Shown here in pieces: positions 13,903 through 22,614 of a stretch of 45,250 nucleotides of DNA (position 1 is the stretch's first letter; each line of letters begins with the position of its first letter). The notes under the pieces were generated by a model. The model searched no databases. It was given only the letters and a program-made list of their open reading frames with translations, and had not been told where the DNA came from. The stretch covers positions 1-45,250 of the forward strand of contig SPQI01000228.1 of assembly GCA_004570315.1 (NCBI GenBank). The letters run 5' to 3'. Source of the stretch: Oxalobacteraceae bacterium OM1 (GTDB taxonomy: Bacteria > Pseudomonadota > Gammaproteobacteria > Burkholderiales > Burkholderiaceae_D). The translations under genes and the position numbers were made by a program.

Positions 13903-14031
13903 GGGTATTATTGACTTTAAGCCTTGTGCAAATGTCAATATGAAGTGAGCAAGTTTTAGGAGGGGGCAGCGTTACGCAGAGCTTCTTGCTTGGCCGGCTC
14001 GTGTGATTAGTTATTAATGAAAGACGCTTTT

Positions 14032-14235
14032 ATGGCAACAGGTACCGTCAAGTGGTTCAACGATTCCAAAGGCTTCGGATTTATCACTCCGGATGACGGC
14101 GGTGAAGATTTGTTCGCCCACTTTTCCGCAATTCAGATGAGCGGCTTCAAGACTCTCAAAGAAGGTCAGAAGGTTGTGTTCGAAGTGACGCAAGGCCCCA
14201 AAGGCAAGCAGGCTTCCAACATTCAGCAAGGCTAA
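14032..14235 (+). CDS. cspA: Cold-shock protein (CspA family)
   Basis: The 67-residue protein is a single cold-shock domain, an OB-fold RNA/DNA chaperone. RNP1 (KGFGFI) and RNP2 (DLFAHF) are intact in [20 protein letters not shown] and [11 protein letters not shown]. An in-frame ATG lies 15 bases upstream at 14017, but homology starts at 14032. The long leader suggests regulation at the mRNA level, though cold induction cannot be inferred from sequence alone. Several csp paralogues usually exist, so the gene symbol is by family. Confidence 0.93.
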   Translation: MATGTVKWFNDSKGFGFITPDDGGEDLFAHFSAIQMSGFKTLKEGQKVVFEVTQGPKGKQASNIQQG

Positions 14236-14263
14236 TTCCTGATCACGCGATTAGCAAGAGCAC

Positions 14264-14293
14264 GAAAACCCCGCTAGCGCGGGGTTTTTTTTC
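14264..14293 (+). terminator. Intrinsic terminator of the cold-shock gene
   Basis: AAAACCCCGC and GCGGGGTTTT form a perfect 10-bp stem around TAGC, followed by further T, 28 bases after the stop codon. Confidence 0.9.
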
Positions 14294-14443
14294 GCCCTGC
14301 CTCGGCACTTGCGCTGCGCCGTTCGCACTGCGCCATTCTTCCTGCCAATCCTGCAAGACTAACAGTCCCCCGACATCCTCGGATTGCCCGGTGTCATGAC
14401 GCGGTGCCGCCAAGGATGAGAAATGGCGGTAAAGTAAGCGCCC

Positions 14444-15799
14444 ATGAAGCTCCGCCAAAAGATCATCGTACTGGCCATCGCTCCGCTCATCGTGGCGCTT
14501 TGCGCGATTGCGGTCGCGGTTCGGCATCAGGCGGAATTGCTTTCGCAACAACAGCGGGCTTCCGTCGAAGCGGCATATGTCGCCAGCAAGGAGGCCGAAC
14601 TCAAGCATTACGTCGCTCTCGCCACCCACTCCATTGCACATCTGTACGAGTCCGGGCGGCAGGATGCGACGGCACAGGAGGAAGCCAAGGCGATCCTGGC
14701 GAAACTGGACTATGCCGACGACGGCTATTTCTTCGTCTACGATCTTGAAGGCAACAACCTGATGCACCCGCGCCAGCCGGAACTGGTCGGACGCAACTTG
14801 TGGGAGCTGCGCGATACCAGCGGCAATCCAACCATCCAGAGACTGATCGGCCAAGCCAAGGCCGGCGGTGGCTACGTTCGCTATTTATGGGAAAAACCCT
14901 CATCCGGCAAGGTGGCCCCGAAGCTGGGCTACGTCGTCACGCTGGATCGCTGGGGCTGGATGCTTGGCACCGGCATCTATCTCGACGATGTCGACGCCGC
15001 GGTCAGCCGGATCGATTCGCAGATTTCCGGCAACATTCAGAGCACGATGCTATGGATTGCCGGCATCGCCATTGCCAGCGCGCTCATCATCGGACTCTGC
15101 GGCCTGGCCCTCAACGTCAGCGAATCGCGTGTCGCCGATGCCAAGCTGCGCGCGCTCGCCCAGCGCGTGGTCCGCTCGCAGGAGGACGAACGCGCCCGCT
15201 TGTCGCGGGACTTGCATGACGGCATCAGCCAATGGCTTGTGTCGATCAAACTGCAGGTCGAATCGGGCATTGCAAAGCTGATGGCCCAGGCCAGCAGCCC
15301 GGAAGTCGCACGCGACTCTTTCGATCGCGCCGCCACGCAGTTGAACGACGTGCTCGGCGAAGTCAGGCGCATTTCTCACGATCTGCGCCCCGCCCTGCTC
15401 GACGACCTCGGGCTCGCGCCGGCATTGGATCATCTCGCCCAGGAATTTGCCGACCGCACCGGCATTGCGACCAGCTTCGAGGTCAACGGCAATGTGGACG
15501 GCCTGTCCGACGTCGGCAACACGGTACTGTTTCGGATTGCCCAGGAGACGCTTACCAACATCAAGCGCCACGCGCATGCATCGCATGTAACGATGCGCCT
15601 GTCCGGCGACAAGGTCAGCGTCCGGCTGGTGGTCGCCGACGACGGCACCGGCTTCGACGTGGCGCGCGTCGCCCAGCATCCCAAACGCGGCATCGGCCTG
15701 CGCAACATGCACGAACGGCTCGAAGCCGTGAACGGCCGCCTGCAACTGAGCTCATCGGCCGAAGGAACCCAAGTCATCGCCACCCTGCCCCGACTTTGA
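14444..15799 (+). CDS. Membrane sensor histidine kinase with Cache domain, NarL/DegS type
   Basis: The 451-residue protein has a transmembrane helix (about 7-27), a periplasmic Cache-type sensor domain (about 30-195, with DDGYFFVYDLEGNNLMHP and GWMLGTGIYLDD), a second transmembrane helix (about 202-224), a HisKA_3 dimerisation domain and a HATPase_c domain. The phospho-accepting histidine is H258 in SRDLHDGISQWL, and the ATP site shows N, G1 and G2 boxes (ETLTNIKRHAHA, DDGTGFD, GIGLRNMHERL). Cache domains of this kind often bind small organic acids; the ligand here is unknown. The cognate regulator gene begins 5 bases downstream. Confidence 0.92.
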   Translation: MKLRQKIIVLAIAPLIVALCAIAVAVRHQAELLSQQQRASVEAAYVASKEAELKHYVALATHSIAHLYESGRQDATAQEEAKAILAKLDYADDGYFFVYDLEGNNLMHPRQPELVGRNLWELRDTSGNPTIQRLIGQAKAGGGYVRYLWEKPSSGKVAPKLGYVVTLDRWGWMLGTGIYLDDVDAAVSRIDSQISGNIQSTMLWIAGIAIASALIIGLCGLALNVSESRVADAKLRALAQRVVRSQEDERARLSRDLHDGISQWLVSIKLQVESGIAKLMAQASSPEVARDSFDRAATQLNDVLGEVRRISHDLRPALLDDLGLAPALDHLAQEFADRTGIATSFEVNGNVDGLSDVGNTVLFRIAQETLTNIKRHAHASHVTMRLSGDKVSVRLVVADDGTGFDVARVAQHPKRGIGLRNMHERLEAVNGRLQLSSSAEGTQVIATLPRL

Positions 15800-15804
15800 T
15801 CACC

Positions 15805-16434
15805 ATGACGAATCACGACCTCGTCCACATCCTGCTCATCGACGACCACCCGCTCGTGCGCGACGGCCTGCGCGCCCGCCTCGAAACCATTGCGCACTTC
15901 CGCGTGGTCGGCGAGGCGGCAACCGCGGAGGAAGCACTGCACCTGGCCGCAAGCCAGACCGTCGATCTGGCCCTGATGGACATCAACCTGCAAGGCATGA
16001 ACGGCATCGAACTGACGGCGCGCTTCCACGCGCTCCATCCCGAGATCGCGGTGCTGATGCTGAGCATGCACGACAAGGCGGAGTACGTGATGCAGTCCGT
16101 ACAGGCCGGTGCGCGCGGCTACGTGCTGAAGGACGCGCCGGCGATGGACATCATCACGGCCATCGATACCGTCATGTCGGGCGGCATCTACTACAGCGCC
16201 GGTCTCGCGAAGCAGTTGTCGCGCCCGGGCCCACCGGCAATGCTGCTGACGACAAGGGAACGTGAAGTGCTGCAGCGGATCGCGACAGGCAAGTCAAACA
16301 AGCACATCGCGCGCGAAATGGACCTGAGCGTGCGGACGGTGGAAACCCACCGGCTCAACATCAAGCGCAAGCTCGGTATCGAGGGACAGGCCGACCTGAT
16401 CCGCTTTGCGCTCGAGCATGCCATGCCGACGTGA
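15805..16434 (+). CDS. Two-component response regulator, NarL/FixJ family
   Basis: The 209-residue protein has a receiver domain (about 5-125) with the phospho-acceptor D59 in LALMDINLQGMNG, the acidic pair D13/D14, and K in YVLKDAPA. A LuxR-type helix-turn-helix follows (about 146-205: LTTREREVLQRIATGKSNK and VRTVETHRLNIKRKL). It is translated from an ATG at 15805, just after the kinase stop, so the two are almost certainly one operon. Target genes are unknown; a terminator ends the operon. Confidence 0.94.
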   Translation: MTNHDLVHILLIDDHPLVRDGLRARLETIAHFRVVGEAATAEEALHLAASQTVDLALMDINLQGMNGIELTARFHALHPEIAVLMLSMHDKAEYVMQSVQAGARGYVLKDAPAMDIITAIDTVMSGGIYYSAGLAKQLSRPGPPAMLLTTREREVLQRIATGKSNKHIAREMDLSVRTVETHRLNIKRKLGIEGQADLIRFALEHAMPT

Positions 16435-16456
16435 ACTGCCTGCGGAATGGCGCAGC

Positions 16457-16494
16457 CAACAAAAAAGCCGGACGACTGTCCGGCTTTTTTGTTG
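16457..16494. terminator. Bidirectional terminator between the response regulator gene and icd
   Basis: A perfect inverted repeat with 17-bp arms (16457-16473 and 16478-16494) around GACT; the core GCCGGAC/GTCCGGC is flanked by A6 and T6, so it can act on both convergent genes. Confidence 0.92.
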
Positions 16495-16507
16495 AGGCAA
16501 CTGGCGA

Positions 16508-17761
16508 TTACATCTGGGAGATCATGACGTCGCCGAAACCGGAGCATGACACCTGCGTCGCGCCTTCCATCAGGCGGGCGAAGTCGTAGGTCACTTTCTT
16601 CGACGTGATGGCTTTCTCCATCGAGGTGATGATCAGGTCGGCCGCTTCGGTCCAGCCCATGTGACGCAGCATCATTTCAGCGGACAGGATCAGCGAGCCC
16701 GGGTTCACGTAGTCCTTGCCGGCGTACTTCGGCGCAGTGCCGTGGGTGGCTTCGAACATCGCGACGGAGTCGGACAGGTTGGCGCCCGGCGCGATACCGA
16801 TGCCGCCGACCTGCGCGGCCAGCGCGTCGGAGATGTAGTCGCCGTTCAGGTTCAGCGTGGCGATCACGCTGTACTCGGCCGGACGCAGCAGGATTTGCTG
16901 CAGGAAGGCGTCGGCGATCGAATCCTTGACCGTAATTTCCTTGCCGGTCTTCGGATTCTTGAATTTGCACCACGGGCCGCCGTCGATCAGTTCGGCGCCG
17001 AATTCCTTCTGCGCCAGCGCGTAGCCCCAGTCGCGGAAGCCGCCTTCGGTGTACTTCATGATGTTGCCCTTGTGCACCAGCGTCACGGAGGGCTTGTCGT
17101 TGTCGATCGCGTACTGGATCGCCTTGCGCACCAGACGCTCGGTGCCTTCACGCGACACCGGCTTGACGCCGATACCGGAGGTGCTCGGGAAGCGGATCTT
17201 CTTGACGCCCATTTCCTTGACCAGGAAATCGATCAGCTTCTTGGCGTTGTCGGACTCGGCCGCCCACTCGATGCCGGCGTAGATGTCTTCGGAGTTCTCG
17301 CGGAAGATGACCATGTCGGTCTTCTCCGGCTCACGCACCGGCGAAGGAACGCCCTTGAAGTAGCGCACGGGGCGCAGGCAGACGTACAGGTCGAGTTCCT
17401 GGCGCAGCGCCACGTTCAGCGAGCGGATGCCGCCGCCGACCGGCGTCGTCAGCGGGCCCTTGATCGACACCACGTAATCCTTCAGAACCTGCAGCGTCTC
17501 TTCGGGCAGCCACACGTCCGGACCGTAGACCTTGGTCGATTTCTCGCCGGCGAAGATCTCCATCCAGCTGATCTTGCGCTTGCCGCCGTATGCCTTCGCC
17601 ACAGCCGCGTCAACCACCTTGATCATCACCGGGGTGATGTCCACGCCCGTGCCATCGCCCTCGAGGTAGGGAATGATCGGGGTGTCGGGGACGTTCAGCG
17701 AAAAGTCGGCGTTGACGGTGATTTTCTGGCCGTCGGTCGGCACTTTGATATGTTGGTACAT
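16508..17761 (-). CDS. icd: Isocitrate dehydrogenase (NADP+)
   Basis: Icd converts isocitrate to 2-oxoglutarate and CO2 in the TCA cycle. The 417-residue protein is a dimeric E. coli-type enzyme. Seen are the substrate-site serine in [25 protein letters not shown], the metal-binding segment around [15 protein letters not shown] and [13 protein letters not shown] in the nucleotide-binding region. The start gives [11 protein letters not shown], normal for the family, after a GGAG site. A 14-bp palindrome lies between promoter and gene (17837-17850) and may be an operator. Confidence 0.97.
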   Translation of the reverse strand: MYQHIKVPTDGQKITVNADFSLNVPDTPIIPYLEGDGTGVDITPVMIKVVDAAVAKAYGGKRKISWMEIFAGEKSTKVYGPDVWLPEETLQVLKDYVVSIKGPLTTPVGGGIRSLNVALRQELDLYVCLRPVRYFKGVPSPVREPEKTDMVIFRENSEDIYAGIEWAAESDNAKKLIDFLVKEMGVKKIRFPSTSGIGVKPVSREGTERLVRKAIQYAIDNDKPSVTLVHKGNIMKYTEGGFRDWGYALAQKEFGAELIDGGPWCKFKNPKTGKEITVKDSIADAFLQQILLRPAEYSVIATLNLNGDYISDALAAQVGGIGIAPGANLSDSVAMFEATHGTAPKYAGKDYVNPGSLILSAEMMLRHMGWTEAADLIITSMEKAITSKKVTYDFARLMEGATQVSCSGFGDVMISQM

Positions 17762-17836
17762 CGTGGGGCTCCGGGGTTGGGGAGAGTGGAAGGTCTCGTA
17801 CTTTATGGTTGACTTTAGCGTTGTAAAGTCGAACTG

Positions 17837-17850
17837 GTCTTATATAAGAC
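17837..17850. promoter_or_regulatory. 14-bp palindrome in the icd leader, probable operator
   Basis: GTCTTATATAAGAC is a perfect palindrome. A CATAAT -10-like hexamer on the minus strand (17873-17868) would put the icd transcript start near 17861, so the palindrome falls about 10-25 bases downstream of it, a typical repressor position. A second dyad, CAGTA-TTT-TACTG, lies at about 17877-17889. The binding protein is not identifiable from here. Confidence 0.5.
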
Positions 17851-18021
17851 AGAAGACCGCGTTTCGTATTATGCACCAGTATTTTACTGTATGCCATGGA
17901 TTTTGCGCCCGGCAAGGCCGCCGGCGCGGCCGTCGGGGACCTTGAAGCTTAGTCCATATTCCCCGATGCGCAACGCGTACAATGCCTGCGGTTTGCCCCC
18001 ACGCCTCGCCCTCCAGAAGCC

Positions 18022-18579
18022 ATGTCGCTCATCCTCTTCAACAAGCCCTTTGGGGTGATGTGCCAGTTTTCCGCACACGAAAGTCGCCCGACCCTGGCCG
18101 ATTACATTTCGCTGCCAGGCATCTATCCGGCCGGTCGCCTGGATGCCGACAGCGAAGGTTTGGTCCTTCTGACTGACGATGGGCGGCTGCAGCACCGCAT
18201 CAGCCATCCGCGGCGTAAGCAGCCGAAGACTTACATTGTTCAAGTGGAAGGCCTGCCGGAACGTGAACAACTCGAGCGCCTCGCCGGTCCGCTCGACCTT
18301 GGGGATTTCGTGACGCAGCGCTGCGAGGCGAAGGAAATCGAGGCGCCCGACTGGCTGTGGCCGCGCGAGCCACCAATCCGTGCCCGCGCCAGCATTCCAA
18401 CCAGCTGGCTGGCGCTGACGCTGTCCGAAGGCAAGAACCGGCAGGTGCGGCGGATGACGGCGGCAGTCGGTTTGCCGACGCTGCGCCTGGTACGGATTGC
18501 GATCGGCGCATTCTCGCTCGCCACCCACCCGCTATGGCCGGGCGAGTGGCGCGAGGTCGCGCCGGAGGCGCTGGACTAG
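18022..18579 (+). CDS. rluE: 23S rRNA pseudouridine synthase, RluE type
   Basis: The 185-residue protein is an RsuA-family pseudouridine synthase without an S4 domain, as in RluE, which modifies 23S rRNA (U2457 in E. coli). It starts directly at the catalytic domain (MSLILFNKPFGVMCQFS); the catalytic Asp is in YPAGRLDADSEGLVLLT, and SEGKNRQVRRMTAAVGLPTLRL is the conserved C-terminal segment. Its TAG stop overlaps the stop of the convergent membrane-protein gene in a CTAG tetramer. Confidence 0.92.
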   Translation: MSLILFNKPFGVMCQFSAHESRPTLADYISLPGIYPAGRLDADSEGLVLLTDDGRLQHRISHPRRKQPKTYIVQVEGLPEREQLERLAGPLDLGDFVTQRCEAKEIEAPDWLWPREPPIRARASIPTSWLALTLSEGKNRQVRRMTAAVGLPTLRLVRIAIGAFSLATHPLWPGEWREVAPEALD

Positions 18580-19706
18580 AACGGCAGCAGCTTCATGTCG
18601 AACACACGCTCGACGAGCCAGGTGGCGGCGATGGCGGCGATGACGAGCGATCCGCCGATGAGCACGACGCGCCGGTAGAACACGCTGGCGCGAATCGCAT
18701 AGGCAACCGGAAGGAAGGCCGCCACGATGGCCAGCTGCCCTACCTCGACACCGAGATTGAAGCCGACGAGCGCCAGGACCAGCGCATCGCGCGGCAGGCC
18801 AAGATCGCTCAGCACGCTGGCGAAGCCGAAACCGTGGATCAGGCCAAACGCGAATGCCATTGCCCAACGGCGCTCGGCAAAGATCGGGAAGATGTTATTC
18901 AAGGCGGCGATCACCACCGAGGCGGCGATGGTCGATTCCACCCAGCGGGAAGGCAGGCTGACGATGCCGAGCGTCGCGAGGCTGAGCGTGATGGAATGCG
19001 CGACGGTAAAGGCCGTGACGATCTTCAGCACGCTGTAGAACGCCGGCCGGAACGCCGGCACCGGCTCCCACACAGGCTTGCCCGGCGGCCGGAACACCAC
19101 CGCCGGCAGGAGCAGGGACAACAGGAAAAGGATGTGGTCGAAGCCGATCCAGATATGCCACACGCCTTCCTTGCCGTAGTCCAAAAACTGACTCGTGCGG
19201 CTCGGCGCGTTGAGCGTGAAGGTCTGCGCGGCCTTCTCGGGGCTGAAAACGCCGGCGGTGGATGCCCCGGCGTAGGCGAGCCGTAAAAGCCCCTTGTGCT
19301 GCGGATCGATATCGAAGAAGAGTCGGTACGTCGCCTGCAGCGCATGGATGTTGCCATTGCATCGGGCGGTGAATCGCAGCACTTCATAGGCGCCGTCGGT
19401 ATGGTCGTCGATCAGGTGGCCGGTTGCCTGCAGCGGACAGGTGGCACCATTGGACGACAGCTGCAAGCGCGCCAGCGCATAGGCCGCGATCTCGGCGTGC
19501 CTGCCCTTGACCTCGCCCCACGTGATTTCGGCATCCCCGTTGGCGTCGAGCCCGAGCGCAAAATCGAGGTCGCGCAAGGCGATGTCCCATTGCCCGGTGA
19601 TGTTCTCTCCTGAGACGGACAAGGTCAGGTAGCTGTCGCTGGGCTTATGGGCATGCGCACACAGACTCAGCGACCATATCAGGAGCAGTAGCACGAGGCG
19701 TTTCAT
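18576..19706 (-). CDS. HupE/UreJ-family membrane protein
   Basis: The 376-residue protein has a signal peptide (MKRLVLLLLIWSLSLCAHAH), a periplasmic part of about 170 residues with no motif I recognise, and a C-terminal half of about six transmembrane helices with HIWIGFDHILFLLSLLLP and IHGFGFASVL, the His-rich signatures of the HupE/UreJ_2 family. Relatives of the short HupE/UreJ type are linked to nickel or other metal supply; the role of this long form is unknown. The ATG at 19706 overlaps the upstream TPR gene stop (ATGA), so the two are one unit. Confidence 0.85.
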   Translation of the reverse strand: MKRLVLLLLIWSLSLCAHAHKPSDSYLTLSVSGENITGQWDIALRDLDFALGLDANGDAEITWGEVKGRHAEIAAYALARLQLSSNGATCPLQATGHLIDDHTDGAYEVLRFTARCNGNIHALQATYRLFFDIDPQHKGLLRLAYAGASTAGVFSPEKAAQTFTLNAPSRTSQFLDYGKEGVWHIWIGFDHILFLLSLLLPAVVFRPPGKPVWEPVPAFRPAFYSVLKIVTAFTVAHSITLSLATLGIVSLPSRWVESTIAASVVIAALNNIFPIFAERRWAMAFAFGLIHGFGFASVLSDLGLPRDALVLALVGFNLGVEVGQLAIVAAFLPVAYAIRASVFYRRVVLIGGSLVIAAIAATWLVERVFDMKLLPF

Positions 19707-20878
19707 GAACGTTCTCCCTTCAAGCGCTGGGCGAGCGCGTGCAGTGCCTTGTCCTGCAGGTGATTTTGTTCCAGCCACTCGAGCACCGGGCGCGCGGCAT
19801 CGGGCGCCTTGGCAGCAACGGCGGCTTCGAGGAAGACTTGCGCATCGCGAGGTTCGCGCTGCACCTTCCAGTTTTCCTGCGCCAGGCGCAACGCCCGCTG
19901 CGGATCATGCTTCACCTGCAGCGCGAAGCGCGACTCTTCCTGCTGATGAACGGTATCGCCGCGAAGCTGCGCCGCTTCATAGCGCGCGGCCAGCGTTTCC
20001 TCCAGCTGAGGGGCGTCCTTGGCATTCGTCTCGCGCGCGGCGAGCACCAGGCGCAGGAGCAGTACGTCGGACCGGGTCTTGTCCCTCAGCAGGGTCAGCG
20101 TTTCCGCCGCGCGATGCTGGGACAGAAGCAGGTCGGCGTACGCCGCAAGCAGAAATGTATCCGTGATGTCGAGCCCCAAGGCATCCTTGAAATGCGCTTC
20201 GGCCAGGTCCGGCCGGTCGATGCGCTCGGCGAGTTCGGCGAGGCGGATCAGCAGCCACATCCGCTTGGGCGGGGTCAGGCCGCGGGCCTGGGCCAGCGCC
20301 TCCGACAACGTGCGGTAGCCTTGCTCGGCATGACCGGTCAGGCCGTCGACCATGGCTTCACAACCCAATCCGATGTGCGGATCGCCGACTTCATGCAGGG
20401 CGATGCAGTCCTTACGGGCATCGCCGTAGCGCGCCTGAACGATATGGATGACCGCCCGCAGGGCCAGCGCCTGCGCATTGGCGGGATCGCGGCGGATCAC
20501 TTGGTTGAGGTCGTCGACGGCGCCGTCGAAGTCATGGCGAAATTGCCGGATGCTGGCGCGCATTACCTGAACGTCGACCGGCGGCTCGGGCAGGTTCCAC
20601 CATGGCGCGAGCGCCGCTTCGGCATAGCCCAGGTACCGCGGATCGCCCTCTTCCGCCACCATGCCATAGTAGCGGCGGGCAAGCGCGACGGCGACGTCAC
20701 GATTGCGCGGATCGCGCTGCAGTTCGGCGCGCAGGCCGGAAAGCTGGCGCGCGACGGGATCGTTGGCCTTGAATGGGAGACGCTCCAGCACTTGGCTGTC
20801 GGAGCTAGGAACATGAGGCGCGGCGCACGCACCGGCAGCCAACAGGAGGCTGGCAAAAAAAAGTGGATATCGGGGCAT
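19703..20878 (-). CDS. Exported TPR-repeat protein
   Basis: The 391-residue product starts MPRYPLFFASLLLAAGACAAP, a signal peptide; the Cys at its end might be lipidated but the lipobox is not canonical. The rest is helical, with TPR-like units such as AVDDLNQVIRRDPANAQALALRA cut short here, LAEAHFKDALGLDITDTFLLA and similar pairs, so it probably acts as a periplasmic scaffold. It is translationally coupled to the HupE/UreJ-like gene, suggesting that the two proteins act together. No enzyme motif is present. Confidence 0.8.
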   Translation of the reverse strand: MPRYPLFFASLLLAAGACAAPHVPSSDSQVLERLPFKANDPVARQLSGLRAELQRDPRNRDVAVALARRYYGMVAEEGDPRYLGYAEAALAPWWNLPEPPVDVQVMRASIRQFRHDFDGAVDDLNQVIRRDPANAQALALRAVIHIVQARYGDARKDCIALHEVGDPHIGLGCEAMVDGLTGHAEQGYRTLSEALAQARGLTPPKRMWLLIRLAELAERIDRPDLAEAHFKDALGLDITDTFLLAAYADLLLSQHRAAETLTLLRDKTRSDVLLLRLVLAARETNAKDAPQLEETLAARYEAAQLRGDTVHQQEESRFALQVKHDPQRALRLAQENWKVQREPRDAQVFLEAAVAAKAPDAARPVLEWLEQNHLQDKALHALAQRLKGERS

Positions 20879-21014
20879 GGTGGACGTCCTGGAAGCCAAG
20901 CTCGCGGATCATAGCATGCATGGCAGTCTGGCAATTTCGGCCTGCATACCGGCCTGCACACCGTTTACGCGGCATATCGTCTTTCGGATGTCGATTCGGC
21001 GCCGACGATGTCAA

Positions 21015-21080
21015 CCGTTAATATTTTTGTCCGTTAAGGACAGTGATTCGCGAGAATCACCGCCTTATTAACATGTTAAT
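21015..21080 (+). promoter_or_regulatory. Repeat- and dyad-rich leader of a small exported protein gene
   Basis: CCGTTAA occurs twice (21015-21021 and 21031-21037), followed by a hairpin GTGATTC-GCGA-GAATCAC (21043-21060) and a perfect 14-bp palindrome ATTAACATGTTAAT (21067-21080) that ends 16 bases before the start codon. These look like regulator sites; no clear -35/-10 pair is visible. Confidence 0.45.
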
Positions 21081-21096
21081 TAGAAGGGTCACAACA

Positions 21097-21309
21097 ATGA
21101 AAAAGCTGATCGCTGCTCTGGTCGCCGGCCTGTTTGCCGCCTCCTCCTTCGCTGCTTCGCACATGGCTGCACCGGCTTCCGCTTCCGCTTCCGCTGCCGC
21201 TTCCGCTCCGGCCGCTTCTGCTGACGCTCCGGCTCCGAAGGCCAAGAAAGCCAAGAAATCCCGCAAGGCCAAGAAAGCTGCTGCCGCTTCCGCAGAAGCT
21301 TCCAAGTAA
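21097..21309 (+). CDS. Small exported Ala/Ser- and Lys-rich protein
   Basis: The 70-residue product has a signal peptide (MKKLIAALVAGLFAASSFA), an Ala/Ser/Pro-rich linker and a very basic tail (KAKKAKKSRKAKKAAA). The layout resembles acid-shock protein Asr and related small periplasmic proteins of enterobacteria, but low-complexity sequence makes homology uncertain. Similar short proteins are common in Burkholderiales; their function is not established. An AAGGG site precedes the ATG at 21097, and a strong terminator follows, so it is a monocistronic gene. Confidence 0.8.
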   Translation: MKKLIAALVAGLFAASSFAASHMAAPASASASAAASAPAASADAPAPKAKKAKKSRKAKKAAAASAEASK

Positions 21310-21324
21310 TCCAGTCCCGGATGC

Positions 21325-21353
21325 AAAAAAGGCAGGCTCGCGCCTGCCTTTTT
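21325..21353 (+). terminator. Intrinsic terminator of the small exported protein gene
   Basis: AAAAAGGCAGGC pairs with GCCTGCCTTTTT around TCGC, 15 bases after the stop codon. Confidence 0.9.
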
Positions 21354-21448
21354 GTTTTTTCGGGACGTCCCGTTACAAGTCTGTACAAACCGGTGGTTGA
21401 TCCGCTGCCCCGGACTTTGTAGGCTGCAGCTTTTACCTTCCACGCCTT

Positions 21449-21907
21449 ATGCCGATCTTTCAACGCCTTGCGGCCGCCGCCGCCTTGTCCGTGACCCTGC
21501 TGGCTGGAGCCGCTCACGCCCAGCAGCCGGTCCAACAGCCGGTCCGTTTCCCGGTCGTTCAGCTCCATGCCGGAATCCACGTCATCCATGCCGAAGTTGC
21601 AGCGCGCCCGGCCGAACGCGAACAGGGCTTGATGTTCCGCGAAAAAATGGGAGCGAACGAGGGCATGGTGTTCGTGTTCGGCGCGCCGGCGGACGTGTGC
21701 ATGTGGATGAAGAACACCCTGATTCCGCTGTCCGTCGCCTTCCTCGATGAGAATGGCAAGGTGATCAACATCGAGGACATGAAGCCGCAGTCGCTGGATT
21801 CGCACTGCGCCGCGAAGCGGGCCCATTACGCGCTCGAAATGAACCTGGGATGGTTCAAGCAGCGCAATATCAAGCCGGGTAGCACGATTGAAGGCTTGCC
21901 GCGCTGA
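21449..21907 (+). CDS. Exported DUF192 protein
   Basis: The 152-residue protein has a signal peptide ending near AAHAQ (about residue 25) and one DUF192 domain with the family signatures EREQGLMFREKMGANEGMVF and MWMKNTLIPLSVAFLD. DUF192 proteins are small beta-rich exported or lipoprotein-like proteins of unknown function. It is followed by convergent rpsT and appears to stand alone. Confidence 0.9.
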   Translation: MPIFQRLAAAAALSVTLLAGAAHAQQPVQQPVRFPVVQLHAGIHVIHAEVAARPAEREQGLMFREKMGANEGMVFVFGAPADVCMWMKNTLIPLSVAFLDENGKVINIEDMKPQSLDSHCAAKRAHYALEMNLGWFKQRNIKPGSTIEGLPR

Positions 21908-22036
21908 ACGGCGCATCATCACGCGTGCCTGGCACTCGCTAGAAACGCACGCGTAACGACGCCAGTAATCACGATGGCGTCGTGACTTAACCGGCGCTTA
22001 TGGCAACACAACCACCAGTTACTTTCTGAAAACGAC

Positions 22037-22064
22037 AAAACCCACATGCTTTAAAACATGCGGG
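22037..22064 (-). terminator. Intrinsic terminator of rpsT
   Basis: On the minus strand CCCGCATG pairs with CATGTGGG (one G-U pair) around an 8-base loop and is followed by TTTT. On the plus strand the same position is an A/C mismatch, so it favours the minus-strand gene. Confidence 0.7.
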
Positions 22065-22112
22065 TTTTTGCATCCTGCCTCATGCCCGGCGTGCGCCGGA
22101 CATCACAACAAC

Positions 22113-22379
22113 TTAGGCAGCCAGCGCTTTCAGGGCAGCAGCCAGGCGGCTCTTGTGGCGAGCGGCCTTGTTCTTGTGGATGATTTTCTTGTCAGCGATG
22201 CGGTCGATGGTCGACACCGAAGCCTGGAACACTTGGGCGGCAGCAGCCTTGTCGCCGGATTCGATCGCCTTGCGGACCGCCTTGATCGCGGTGCGCAGCG
22301 TCGAACGCTGGCTGGAGTTGTGAGCGTTTTGCTTGACTGCTTGACGAGCGCGTTTGCGGGCCTGTGCGGTATTTGCCAT
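22113..22379 (-). CDS. rpsT: 30S ribosomal protein S20
   Basis: The 88-residue protein begins [18 protein letters not shown] and is rich in Lys, Arg and Ala, as expected for S20, a primary 16S rRNA-binding protein. Conserved segments are [14 protein letters not shown] and [13 protein letters not shown]. The frame extends upstream to 22697, but the ATG at 22379 gives the correct family length and has AGGAAAT before it. It is divergent from murJ, a common neighbour in proteobacteria. Confidence 0.98.
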   Translation of the reverse strand: MANTAQARKRARQAVKQNAHNSSQRSTLRTAIKAVRKAIESGDKAAAAQVFQASVSTIDRIADKKIIHKNKAARHKSRLAAALKALAA

Positions 22380-22457
22380 GAAATTTCCTAGATCGAAATC
22401 GGGTCTGCGTCCGCCTGAGCACTTGCCTAAGCCGCGCAGAATTCTGTAAAGCCTCGG

Positions 22458-22486
22458 ATTATAACGTTTTTCCGAAAACGGAGCAA
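22458..22486 (-). promoter_or_regulatory. Sigma-70 promoter of rpsT
   Basis: The minus strand carries TTGCTC (22486-22481), a 17-base spacer and a perfect TATAAT (22463-22458). The leader to the rpsT ATG is about 70 bases. Confidence 0.8.
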
Positions 22487-22600
22487 CGCCCGCAAAATCA
22501 TCCCATTCCGCCCGCGGATTCGGCGCCGAACTTGCCAAACCGGCAGTCGCGCAGCCGCGACGGGCGCGCGCGACAGGCGGGCCGAAGCCGGGCGGGCCGC

Positions 22601-22606
22601 TATAAT
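22601..22606 (+). promoter_or_regulatory. -10 element directly in front of murJ
   Basis: A perfect TATAAT ends 8 bases before the murJ ATG, so a transcript starting at the usual distance would have almost no leader. No good -35 is seen 16-18 bases upstream. Confidence 0.5.
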
Positions 22607-22614
22607 CCCGCTCC

